Positions 11,677-23,179 of a DNA stretch of 50,274 nucleotides are shown here, piece after piece. A program made the position numbers and the translations under genes. Positions within the stretch are counted from its first letter, which is position 1. Every line of letters starts with the position of its first letter. The stretch spans positions 1 through 50,274 of the forward strand of contig JAWQRO010000181.1 of assembly GCA_033557835.1 (NCBI GenBank), read 5' to 3'. The notes beneath the pieces are model-generated. The model saw only the letters and a list, made by a program, of their open reading frames with translations. It ran no database searches and was not told the origin of the DNA. The DNA is from Helochares maculicollis (lineage: Eukaryota > Arthropoda > Insecta > Coleoptera > Hydrophilidae).

Positions 11677-14343
11677 GGAGTAAGGAGTGGCTTAGAAACA
11701 TAAATAGGGAAGATTTGCTAAAGGAAGCTTTCAACCTTGTGGGCAAGGGCTACAAAGTTTGTGGAAACCATTCTTAACTGATTTAAGGCATCAACTGCAA
11801 AAAAATGCAGTGACTACAATATCTCTTAACAAAGAGGAATATAATATAAACATTCTCAGTTTAGATGTTGCTAAACCATCAGGTAAGATATTTTTAATCA
11901 GATCATTCACCTTTCTTAAAACCATCACTGTTACATTGAGATGAAACTAATTTATTGTAAATATAACTCTTCGATTGTTATAAGAACTTTCGCATTTATT
12001 GATATTTTAAAAAACTTTTAGCAACATCTGAGCCATTAGATCTGGAGACTACCGAGCTCCCTGAGCCTTCAACATCTCAATGCTCATGTAGCCGTATTGT
12101 TACCGAAACAATGCACTCTTTCATCTTCCAGTCCATGGAAACAAAAATTGCGACAAAAGTTGCACAATCAGAAGAAGACTTCAAAACGGTTACTGAAGCA
12201 GACAGCGAATATGTACAATGAAGAAAGTGAACAAGAAGAACTGGCATTAAAAAATGAAGTGCTAAATATTTAAAAGAACCACTTGGGTAATTAATAGAAA
12301 TGCAAGTTTTGCTGTTAGGGAAGGAAAAACAAGGTCGTAGGTAAAATACATTTACAAATCAATTTGCACTGACAGTTCATGTTCATGGGCCAAAGGTATA
12401 TCAAGTTTTGGGCACTTTAATAACTCTCCCATTGGTCAGCTCTTTGCATCGTTATACACAAATGTGTACTCGCAGCTTTGGATTTAATGAACTTGCCTTA
12501 AGAACAATTTCTCTAAAACTAAATCATCTAAACAATAAGGAAAGGGAGTGTGCCCTCATAATAGATGAAATGAGTATAAAAGCTAACTATTTCTACAATA
12601 TATCTAAAGACAAAATTGTAGGGGTATATAATTTAGGACACTTCAGGCAATTTAAACCTGCAAAATATGCAATGGGGTTATCCTTTTTTGCAAAATAATT
12701 GTCCAGTGGACGATTTAAAAATGTTGATGTTTAAATATATTGATTATTTAAAACAAATTGATTGTGTAGTTAACGATTTAGATGTAAATTATATAAAATT
12801 TGCTAAAGAAGTTGGAGTACAAAATTATCAATCGTATTTCTACGTTAATCATTTAAAAATCTTTTAATTGTTCAATCTTTGACACCTAGTAAAGGCAACA
12901 AGAAATAATTTTTTAAATATCAATTTTAACCACAGTGGTATAATAACCAAAAAAGAGCATCTTGAAACGTTTTACAATCTAGACAACTCAAAAACAGTGA
13001 GATTTGCACCAAAATTGTCTATTAGTCATTTAGATCCTAATGGATTTCAAAAAATGAAAATGCAAGATGCTGCCCAAATATTTAGTAGGAATGTGGCTCT
13101 TGGCATGGAAGTATTTTTAGCATGTAGACAATTTCCGGAAAAAGCTACACAAACAATAAGTTTTATTCAAATATGAATACTTTATTTTATATAGTGAATT
13201 CATGTAATGCTAACTTTGGGACTCATAAAAATATAACGTTTCTGTTAGAAATGAAAAATATATTTTCAAATATGCAAGTAATGAGAAGAGGGGGCAAAAT
13301 GTTACCAGGCAAATGAAACTTTTGCAATGTTAAGTTGTAACAATAAATATCTTCATACAACTTTGGGAAGAAATGGGAAAAGGGGATTTACTTACTCATC
13401 GTTTGAATTTAGATCCTATTAAAATTTATTTTAGAACAATTCATCAACAGTGTGGAAATACAACAAACCGCTATAAAATTTACACATGCATTTATAAAGT
13501 TATTTGTATAGCAATATTTTGAACATTCTAAAGGTGCAAGCCTTGCGCTACAATCAATATTGGCCATACCAACAGAACAGTTAACTATTACCATCACAAA
13601 TGATGCGAATACTAACACAAATGTATTAGCAGTACATACTTCTGGTTACAGGGAACTAGATGTACTTACAAGGAACAAATTTGTGTATATTAGTGGGTAC
13701 ATGTACAACAAATGATTGATACAACATTAATGTGAGACATGTAAAAATTATTGTTTGAGTAATTTAAGTGAAACAAATTTGTTTACTCATCTGAGAAGTG
13801 TTCGTGCCACAGATGAAAATGTATTTGGCAAGTTTGTTGTGCCTGCTCATGCATTTATATTATATGTAATAAAACTAGAAGAAATGTTTTGTGAAAAATT
13901 TGATTTGGCAGATGCAGACAGTACTTAATACAATTGATTTGTTCGATTTGGAATTTTCACAACTTTAAAACAATTAGCTAAAAATATAACTAGTCGGCCG
14001 AGAGTTAGTAAAAATTAAAAAATGTAATTAAAGTTTAATAGATTATGTACAATATTTAATATTAATTTGAATTAATTATATTATTAAACGTAATTGTAAC
14101 TTAATAACCTAATTTCCCCATAATAAGTGCATGAGTGCATACTATATTTTTCTTTATCTAGTTTTTCTCTAAATGTTTCATATAAAGGCTTTCGTTCCAA
14201 AAATTTGAAATTTTAAACATTTGCGGAGAAAGTATTAAAATTCAATTTTCGCGCTTTGCTGTTACTAATCTCAAAATGGCCAAGGTCATTCATTTCTCGG
14301 ACACCAACTTCAAAGAAGCCGTCTTGAGTAAGCATTATTTACC
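11677..14343 (+). mobile_element. P-element/THAP9-like transposon, copy 1, degenerate
   Basis: Broken pieces of one transposase lie in order on the plus strand. After a TATTTAG acceptor comes a partial THAP zinc-finger end (EWLRNINREDLLKEAF, then VCGNH) with a frame break at 11770. Ser/Pro-rich linker follows at 12020-12250. The RNase H-like catalytic part at 12408-12698 carries LIIDEMSIKANYFYN, with the family's catalytic Asp. A further part is at 12667-12867, and multiply stopped C-terminal pieces run to about 13950. The tail 14090-14343 matches copy 2 in inverted orientation. It encodes no intact transposase and is immobile by itself. No terminal repeats or target duplication could be fixed, so both ends are approximate. 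Confidence 0.8.
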
Positions 14344-14857
14344 TGTAAGATGTCGAACCAAGCTTTATTTGTGATTGGTGTATTCGGTTTCACGCCCGAA
14401 ATTCTGCTATCAATTCAGATCTGGAAAACATTCACACGGCCATACATACACAACTACCATACACAACAAAAATTCTAGGTCAAAAGTATATAGTTTTTAG
14501 TACAAATAGACTATGTAGGGGACTCGCTACGTATTACATTAAATAGGATGCCTCTTTTATATGAGTAATCTACATTACATAATTGATTTGTTATCAATGG
14601 TTTCTGTCTAAGTGTTAAAGATCAACAAGCTGAGTATATTGGTTTTAACACTCCCGTACGTTGGGTTGCCTATACTGCACCGAATTGTCAAACTAAATCG
14701 ACCAATGAGAGCGATCCACATGTTTTGACTTGCGTGTATGTAACTGAAAGGTACATCGGATAATCACTTAAGTCCGAAATACCGGATAATTTGAAAGAAA
14801 CCTAAGTTAATAGTTTGTAGTGATGTGTTTAGCAACCGAGAACAACTAGTGTACAAC
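14344..14857. other. DNAJB11 upstream region
   Basis: About 500 bases between the transposon tail and the DNAJB11 start. No coding feature or clear TATA box is seen. The open frame of exon 1 extends upstream to a GTG at 14825 but without ATG, so it is taken as 5' UTR. Confidence 0.4.
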
Positions 14858-16888
14858 ATGAATCTAAATAATTTATACATATTAATAGCCATAAACTTGC
14901 TGATTACTATAACCTTAGTTGTCGGCGGAAGAGATTTTTATAAAATTTTAGGGGTTTCAAAATCTGCAAGCCTCCACGACATCAAGAAAGCATATCGACG
15001 ACTTGCAAAAGAACTACATCCAGACAAAAACAAAGATGATCCAGATGCTTCGCAAAAATTCCAGGATCTTGGGGCAGCATATGAAGTATTGTCAGACGAA
15101 GACAAGAGGAAAAAATACGATAGATGCGGGGAGGACTGCTTACAAAAAGACGGAATGATGGATAATATGGACCCCTTCGCCAGCTTTTTCGGGGATTTTG
15201 GTTTTCATTTTGGCAATGGAGGAAATGAGCAACATGATACCCCCAAAGGGGCGAATATCGTAATGGATGTCTATGTTACATTAGAAGATTTATACAGCGG
15301 TACTTTCGTAGAGATTACACGAAATAAACCTGTGATGAAAGCTGCAAAAGGTAATGAACTTATTTGCTTACTTAATCAATTTGGGCGTGAGTGAATGCAC
15401 TACTAAGCTGAACTTTCAAGAAATTGGATGAATAATATTTATTTAAAAAAAAACATGCAAATTTAATGGTCCTCAGTTGCAAAAACTATCTAAAAGAGGT
15501 ATCACAAATAGGAAATAAGGGTTGCAGATAAGAAAATTTTGTAGGAATGAAAGTTTGCTTTCAAGATAATACAGATTAAAATGATATTAAAGCTAGAATT
15601 TCACTTGCATTTATGGTGTCTACCTCCAGCAACTTATCAATGAGATTGCGGGAGAGACCAGGGAAAATAAACAATGCAATCAAAGAAGAAATTATTTTTG
15701 AGTTTAAATGAAATGACTCTTAATTTTGATATTTCTTTTGCTACACACAATTAATATTTTGTTAAACATGGTTTGCTGTTTTTACATTTTCTATTAATAT
15801 TGTCATATTTATAGCATCTAATTGATGGGCATAAAATTCCATTTTAAATAATGTACATTGAAAAGTATCTGAGTGAAATTTTTCAAAGGATATTTATTTC
15901 AAGTTTCCTTTGCAAAAGAGCATCCTCCTACATTATTGTGCAAGTGGAGGACATGTAATGTTGGCAGAATCACTCTGAGATTAATCCTGTGAAAAATTGT
16001 GTTTTAATCTTTTATTCAAGATTAACTCTTACTCTTACGATGATTCCGAAAATACTACATTTATTGATTTTTATATTTTTTAGGAACCAGGAAATGTAAT
16101 TGCAGGCAGGAGATGATCACGCGGAACTTGGGACCTGGCAGGTTCCAAATGATGCAGCAAACTGTCTGCGATGAGTGTCCCAATGTACGCTTAGTCAATG
16201 AAGAAAGGCTTCTAGAGATGGAAATTGAGCCAGGAATGGTCGATGGCCAAGAAACCAAGTTTACAGCGGAGGGGGAACCTCATTTGGATGGTGACCCTGG
16301 AGACCTAATCCTGAAAATTAAAACTCAACCCCATCCCGTTTTTGAAAGACGTGGTGATGACCTCTTTACAAATGTCACCCTCAGTTTACAGGTTCGTCTC
16401 AATATTCTCAAAGTCCAACTTACGCTACATCATTTTGCATTGTATTAACCGTTTCTTTTATTAACGCTAACATACCTATTTGAGCTCTTAATTCTAAGTC
16501 AATTTAATTGCAGGATGCTCTAACTGGCTTCACTTTAGAGCTAAAACACTTAGATGGCCATTTCGTCTCCATTACAAGGGACAAAATAACTTGGCCAGGT
16601 GCAAGAATTCGTAAGAAGGGCGAGGGTATGCCTAATTATGAAAATAATAATTTACATGGCACTCTCTATATTACGTTCGACGTTGAGTTCCCTAAGCAAG
16701 AATTGACTGATGAAGACAAAGAGGGTAAGTTCTCTAACTTATACTTTCAATATTATTTACGATGTTTTGTTCCGAATATCTGAAGCATTGCTAATCAGCT
16801 TCTCATGATACATTTTGTTCCAGCTATCAAGAAAATATTAAACCAAAGCTCAAACAATAAAATATATAATGGCCTGCGAGGATACTAG
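14858..16888 (+). CDS. DNAJB11: DnaJ homolog subfamily B member 11 (ER co-chaperone ERdj3)
   Basis: Four exons, 14858-15350, 16084-16391, 16514-16724 and 16824-16888, give 358 residues, the usual length for ERdj3. It is an ER-lumen Hsp40 that hands unfolded clients to BiP (Hsp70). A signal peptide covers about 1-23 (LYILIAINLLITITLVVGG). The J domain follows with DFYKILGV and HPD at 54-56. A Gly/Phe region (FGFHFGNGGN) precedes the substrate-binding part, whose cysteine pairs are intact (RKCNCRQ and VCDEC). The C-terminus ends KIYNGLRGY, as in animal orthologues. Donors are GTAATG, GTTCGT and GTAAGT. It is the orthologue of Drosophila shriveled. It lies between the two inverted P-like elements and runs toward FOXRED1. 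A possible poly(A) signal AATAAA is at 17363-17368. Confidence 0.95.
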
Positions 16889-17703
16889 TATTACTTTATA
16901 GGGTAGCTAGTGAATTCATCCTGTACATATTTATTAAGATTGATTGTATACAAGTGTGCGCGCGCCCGTATGGTTTTTATATAAACAGAATGAGCCACTC
17001 GTTTATCTATTATACAACCTTACAACTAAGCTTTTAGCAATTGCAGTTTTTAGAATTTTTAATTTGCCTCTTTTATACAATATGCGTTTAATATTATTAC
17101 CTCTTTTTTTTTAAATTTTACTTTACAGGCCTACTCGATTTTATCAAATAGGTCTCGGGAGTCTGCAAGTCTAGAACATTAAATGTCTGGCTTACTCTGT
17201 TTATACTGAAATTAAATGTGTTTCCTAGAAAAAATTTATTTATTTGCCTGTTGATGTGTTCCCATTTGGTATAGAACTTACTTTTGTGAGATTATTTTGT
17301 ACATTAAAAAACGTTTTAAAATGTTTATAAAAAATCTTTGATTTATGAAAGACATTTTTGTAAATAAATGATCCAATTGAATATTTGCTTTTTATATTTT
17401 GAAACAAAATTGTGGTATCTGAGAAGGAAGGGGGTTTATGCGCATACAAAGTACATTTGAATCAGAAAAGACATTCACTAATATCGAATTGATCAGTATC
17501 AATATTATTGTCTATGCTAATTTATAACTGTTTAGCAAATTTTATTTAAAAAAAGTTGATCTTTTATGTGGCAAATAGACATTGTATGTTTTTGTCCATT
17601 TAATAGCTCGGAAAGGAGTGGCGATTTCTGTGCATTCTTATAAAGTGCCAGTTTATACTTTCACTTCAAGTGAAATTTCGAATTCCATTCTGCGATTTTT
17701 ATA
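16889..17703. other. DNAJB11 3' flank
   Basis: AT-rich, probable 3' UTR followed by spacer. No gene or repeat was recognised before the mariner insertion. Confidence 0.4.
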
Positions 17704-17705
17704 TA

Positions 17706-18945
17706 CCAGGTGCGCAAGTTTAAAATGTTGTTTTTGTTGTCAAGAGATGGCGCATGAAATCTATTGAAGTAACCTTTAGAACCCTAAGTGCCATTTTTTT
17801 GCTAAGACTGCCACCCACTACAAAACGTTATATTTGTTTAGTTGTTTACGAGTTAGTACCATACTTTTTTTGCTTGTTAAACATGTCGAATTTTGAGCCA
17901 AGTAAACAGCATTTACGGCATGTAAAGATTTTATTCTTCAATCAATAGAAAAAGGCATCGGAAAGTCATCGAATTCTTGTAGAGACTTACGGTGATCTTG
18001 CTCCAACTGTCAAGACTTGTGAACCATGGTTTCAACGTTTCAAAAGTGGTTATTTCAATATTATTGACAAAGAACGTGAAAATCGACCAAAAAAGTTTTA
18101 AGACGACGAATTAAAAGTGTTATTGGGCGAAGTCGATACACAAACACAACAAATAATGGCAGAGAAGTTGAATGTCACTCGGCAAGCATTTTCTGATTGC
18201 TTGAGAGCCATGGGGAAGATTCACATGGTTGGAAAATGGGTTCCACACAAACTGAACAAACAACAGATGGAAAGATGAAACACTGTGTACGTGAAATGCT
18301 GTATTTACGTCACAATAAAAAGGGTTTTTTGCATCGGGTTGTAGCTGGCGATGAAAAGTAGATATATTTTGAAAATCTCAAACATAAGAAATTGTGGGTA
18401 ATGCCTGGACAACCATCAACACCGAGTGCAAAAGCGAATCATTTTGGGAGGAAGACGATGCTATGTGTGTGGTGGACTCAGAAGGTAGTAGTGTGCTACG
18501 AGTTCCTCAAACCCGGTGAAACAGTTAATGCCGTCTGTTACCAACAACAAATGATCAATTTAAACCACGCATTGATCGAAAAATACCCAGAATGAGCTTG
18601 AAGACAGGTCAAAGTCATTTTACAGCACGACAATGCTTTTGCACATTCAGCCAAAGTGGCTAAAGAAACCATTTCTTTGCTTGGTTGGACCTGGCGCCTT
18701 CTGATTATTACCTCTTCTCATCGATCGGACACGCACTGGCGAAGCAACACTTCAAGACTTTCGACGATGTACAAAAATGTCTCGATGAATGGATATCAAT
18801 GAAAGTTGAAGCTTTCTTTTGGAATGGTATACATAAATTGCCCTACAGATGGATAATATGGGTAAAAATCAAGGGCCAATACTTTGAATAAAATTTTTTA
18901 TACCATTGTTCTTCAAAAAACGACATTTTTAACTTTCGCACCTGG
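17706..18945 (+). mobile_element. Mariner element (Mos1-like lineage), full-length but dead
   Basis: Terminal inverted repeats of about 30 bp begin ccaggtgcgcaagtttaaaa on the left and ccaggtgcgaaagttaaaaa on the right (reverse complement). They are flanked by TA target duplications at 17704-17705 and 18946-18947. Inside, a plus-strand transposase starts MSNFEPSKQHLRHV at 17883. It contains the HTH motif WFQRFKSG and the YYLF block near 18700, but many stops and frame breaks. It is 1,240 bp, normal for mariner. A truncated relative is in the DCTN3 intron. Confidence 0.9.
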
Positions 18946-18947
18946 TA

Positions 18948-19793
18948 TACTGTTTAGGTGATCATTACTGATTGTTAAATTTATTATCTTCGGCTTGATG
19001 AAAATTACAATTTTTGTTACTCTAATGAGAACAACGTAATAGCTCCCATACGGGAGGAGTGTCATTAATGATGGTTTTAATTATAAAAAATACATATTTG
19101 ATAACAGCTTTTGCGAACATTTTAATAAGCAAACTGCTTTAAAGATCTTAATTTTATAGTTTCGCTACTGGATGGGATGAAATCTAACAACCTCAATATT
19201 AACCAACTTTCACATTCAAACTAATCTACTAAAGAGAAAATTAAGTTTGCGTTTCAATTATTTGTGACCACTTCTTTATATCTAAAGAAAATTCAGAAAG
19301 TGTGGCTGATTTTGGAAAACAACTTTAGAAGTTACAGAACAGTAACAATTTTAAATGTTTCCTTTCAATTTAAGCATACGAAATTGGAGATAAATTTCTA
19401 TGACTAAAAGTGTTCAAAGCAACTTCTGAAGAAGCAGGAAGTTCCTAAAGAGTAGGAAAATAACACAGCTAACCTCATCACAAACTTGGTAGTAGCGAAT
19501 TCAGGAAGACGAGTCTTTAGTGAATGTGACAATCAAGCACGCTTAATCATAGTTTTAGTAGTATAGACCTAACCAAAACCGCAGTTGGCCGAGTCACTTA
19601 GAAAAACAGAAACACAAGAATTTGAAATGCATTCGCATTTGAATCCGTCATTGGTCTGTCAGTTACTAACTATTGTTTCGTGAATATTCAAATTATATTG
19701 TTTTTAATCAATTAGGGAAATTAAAGACATGTTGTACAAATGTAAATAATTTATTAAATTGCCAACGATTATTGCTTTATAATAATCTTAACA
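18948..19793. other. Spacer before FOXRED1 3' end
   Basis: No coding region, repeat or RNA gene was recognised in about 850 bases. The last 50 bases contain the FOXRED1 poly(A) signal. Confidence 0.4.
19750..19755 (-). promoter_or_regulatory. Polyadenylation signal, FOXRED1
   Basis: AATAAA on the minus strand, 39 nt beyond the stop at 19796-19794. Confidence 0.5.
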
Positions 19794-22395
19794 TTAAACT
19801 ATATTCACTTCATACATTGGCTTTTGTAACAAAAGCCTGTCAAATCCTAATCTTGTTAAATCAATCGTTTGGAAACTACCATCTAAGATCAATTCAGCTA
19901 TTGCCCTGCCTACTGCGGGCGCTTGTTGGATTCCTGAAAAAAATGCAACAAAATTACAAAGTGCAATTTATTCCCAAATTTCAGTAATCATATAGCCGAA
20001 ATTTGTACTAACCATGGCCGCTAAACCCAGTCGCTATATACAAATTGTGATAATATGGATGAGGTCCTATAATTCCATTTTCATCGAATGAATTATAATC
20101 ATAGTATCCACTCCAGGCACTTCGAACCTACAAAATGATTACACTAGTAGATATACAAATATTTTTATCTCTCGACAAGCTGATTAATTATTTAAAATGA
20201 GATAAAATTAAGAGTGTTAATCAGCAAACAACGATTCATGTAAAATTGATCAATTCCATACCTTAATACTATTGAAAGCAGGTACTTTTTTAGCTAAAAT
20301 GGGCCAAACTTTCTCATCAAAATATTCATAGTCCACTTCTAAGTCTGTAGTGGGTGGTTCTTCATCTGGCTCAGGAGACATACCTCCTATAAAACAGCCC
20401 CCTAAACCATCTCTTCGGAAATATGCGCCTGAATAATCGATCGTCATAGGTGTGTTTAGCCCAGGGCAGTCCTTATCACAATCAAACCTATACACGTACC
20501 TTTTCCTAAAACCATATTTATAACATTTTATATGATTTTTTCACATGAATATTTATAATAAAAAGCAAGATGAATATTGCTATTAACATAAAGTTGAGTA
20601 GCCAAATTATTTTGTTAACTGCTATCCGTATATTAAACTAAATTATTAACCAATAGGTTAATAATAGGTGGATATAAGTACCTTCTTTCAACTGGGAGGG
20701 GCACAGAAAGCATCCCTCTGCCAGTGCCTATCCGCGCTAATTTTGCAATGTTACCAGACTCAGCGCCTCCAGCGATAATACAATAAGCAAATTTAATAGA
20801 TTTCAACTCTCCAGAAGGCAATTGTACCACTACTTCGTCAAGGCCTTCGTAAGTTTCCTCAGCACCCTGAATTATCATATCTTCTTTGGCCGTGAAGAGG
20901 AAATCTTTGACTTCAGCAGTTACGTATTGAGTATTGAGGTCGATTGCAGCCCTTTTCATCATGAATAAAAGAGACCAAGGGTCAAACCACCCTTCCTTTT
21001 CCAGCCCTAAGCATCCCACTTCAATATCGTCGACATTCAGCCAAGGAAACCGTTTCTTCAAACTCTCTTTCCCTAGGATCACGTTAACTGCACCTAATTC
21101 CCGTTGCAACTTTGAGTTATCTATTAACTGATTAGCTCCTTGTTCACTTGCTAGCATTAAATAGCCATTTGGGGTGAAAAAAACATCTGCGTCATCTCCA
21201 AACCTTTGTTTTACGGATCTCAGAAATTCTGCGCCAAACAGTGACATTTGGATGTTTTCCGAAAGCGAAAATTGTTGCCTTAAGCCGCCTACTGATAAGA
21301 TTGTTGATGCTTTACTATACTGAAATAAAAAGTGAGGCATTAACTCCAGATTATAAATTATTTTTATGTTATTTGAAATTGTTTCCATACTGACTATTGA
21401 TTGTGCTGAGTGTATGGAGAGAAAAATGCTAATGTGAAGTGTTATTGATATTGATGCCGTATCGTGATAATCAAATATCTAGAAGAGTTCGATGGTAAGC
21501 CTTGTGTTCAAAAATCGGCACTTAGTGTGCTCTCATGAATGGCTTGCTTTCCAAAATGCAGTCAACTAAAGTATACCGACCAGAAAACTTGTTTTTGGGG
21601 CAAACCGACAATTTCTTAGTAAAGGCATTTTGGCAATTAGGGTAATTTTTATGATGTTGCCTGAATAAAAATGATATTTGCTAGATGGAGGATTCCATTT
21701 ATAATGATGTATTCAATAATGCGAAAAAAATTGGATACAAAATAAGATTTTTTATATGACAAAATTAATAATAAATTTTGAGGAAATTATATACTAATTA
21801 CTTTCTGCTGCACATGTATGTATACAGGAAAGTTGAGAGGAGACATTCTAGATTTTTTTACAATAATATTGCTTGTGCATCAATAGCTAATAGCAAACGG
21901 TATTGTGGAATGATTAACCAGGATTTTAAGTCTGAAATAGTTGTTATGGATCTACAGCCAAAGTTTAAAAGAATAACTTGAGCAACTAAGCAACTTCTGA
22001 TAGTAGTATAATTAATTTGTATGTTGGAAAGTAAAATTTAATACTACAAGTGATCCCAATAAATTGAGCGAAAGCCTTACCGTAGCATCTTTTTCTACAA
22101 CAACTACATTGACTCCATTCATTCCGGTCTTCTCTTTTAACCAATAAGCAATCGATGTGCCCATAGCACCTCCTCCAAGTATAACAATATCGCAATACCT
22201 TGGGAATTCATTTGTAGGCAATCCTGTATTGGAATTGGGGCTAATTTTCATTCGTGAAATGTCATCTCTTAAAATCCTTAGCGTTCTATAAATAGGATTT
22301 TCCTTTTTAAATTGCACCGTATTCAAATGAAAATTTCTGTTCACGTTGCCAGATATGGATCTGCAGCACAGCACAGCGAAACGTTTTGTCCACAT
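19794..22395 (-). CDS. FOXRED1: FAD-dependent oxidoreductase domain-containing protein 1
   Basis: Five exons were joined: 22395-22081, 21319-20682, 20505-20262, 20127-20013 and 19933-19794. They give 483 residues, close to the human length. FOXRED1 is a mitochondrial FAD flavoprotein needed for assembly of respiratory complex I. The N-terminus (MWTKRFAVLCCRSISGNVNR) is basic and hydrophobic like a mitochondrial presequence. The Rossmann FAD motif ILGGGAMGTSIAYWL is at about 72-86, followed by the acidic ribose-binding residue in VVVVEKD. The DAO-type barrel follows, with GGLRQQFS, AGGAESGNIAKLA, PGLNTPMTIDYSGAYF and ATGFSGHGIQQAP, which closes the FAD site. The exon 2/3 join restores VERRKRYV, as in the family. 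The first exon also reads from GTG 22401, but ATG 22395 is preferred. It converges with DNAJB11. Confidence 0.95.
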
Positions 22396-23179
22396 TCTCA
22401 CAAGAAATAAAGACTGTTTTCTTGCACTGCTGCGATTATAAACACATTGATAACACTTTAAATACCACTTTAATTATTGTCGTGTGTGAATCTCTTTCAG
22501 ATTAAAGCGGTTTTATCTAAATTGTTATATCTGTCAAGTCATGTCTTACGCAAAAATGCTTTTAGCGGACTTTTATTATCACGATATTATTTAAAATCTA
22601 TCTCTGGAGATAAGCAAAAATGTGAGGTTATGTGATTTGACTGTCACATTGCATCATTGTTGGTACAGATATGTAAGTACTCTTGGTTGCCTACCTAGTA
22701 GGCAGAATTATTCAAAGAGGATATCAACTTTCTGGTTTCTGTTTTCTGCTTTGTGCTTCCTGTTTTCTACTTTCTGCTTTCTGTTTTAAATCGTTTAGCT
22801 ACACTAACAGCTATAATTCATTTGCATTTGTGCTTAGGATACTTCATAGTTAAGTTTATCTGTATTTTCACTATCGTAAATGTTAGAAAGAGTAGAACTC
22901 ATATGGCCAAAGTACCTGATTGCCTTCATACATCTTATACATACTTTTCTAATAGTAAATAGCCTTAATCAACATGCTCAGCCTATACAGTCTTTATAGT
23001 GCAGAGAACGGTTTAATAACGACATATCTGGTAACTCAAAAATGCTGCAAAATTTAACTTATAACTCCTTATTGAAAAATAAGAAACAAATACTTCTCCG
23101 TTTCTAATATTCAATTATTGAAAGAATAAGCCAGTAGTTGAAAGCAAATGCGAGTAACCACATAATACACATAATGCTT
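22396..23179. other. FOXRED1 upstream region with pyrimidine-rich tract
   Basis: No gene is seen. Positions 22728-22790 are a simple-sequence run of ttctg/tttctgcttt units, a decayed microsatellite. The FOXRED1 promoter should lie in 22400-22600 but no TATA box is evident. Confidence 0.4.

Noticed and set aside
22728..22790. ttctg/tttctgcttt run as a regulatory polypyrimidine element
   Set aside because: It is a plain decayed microsatellite not placed next to a splice site.
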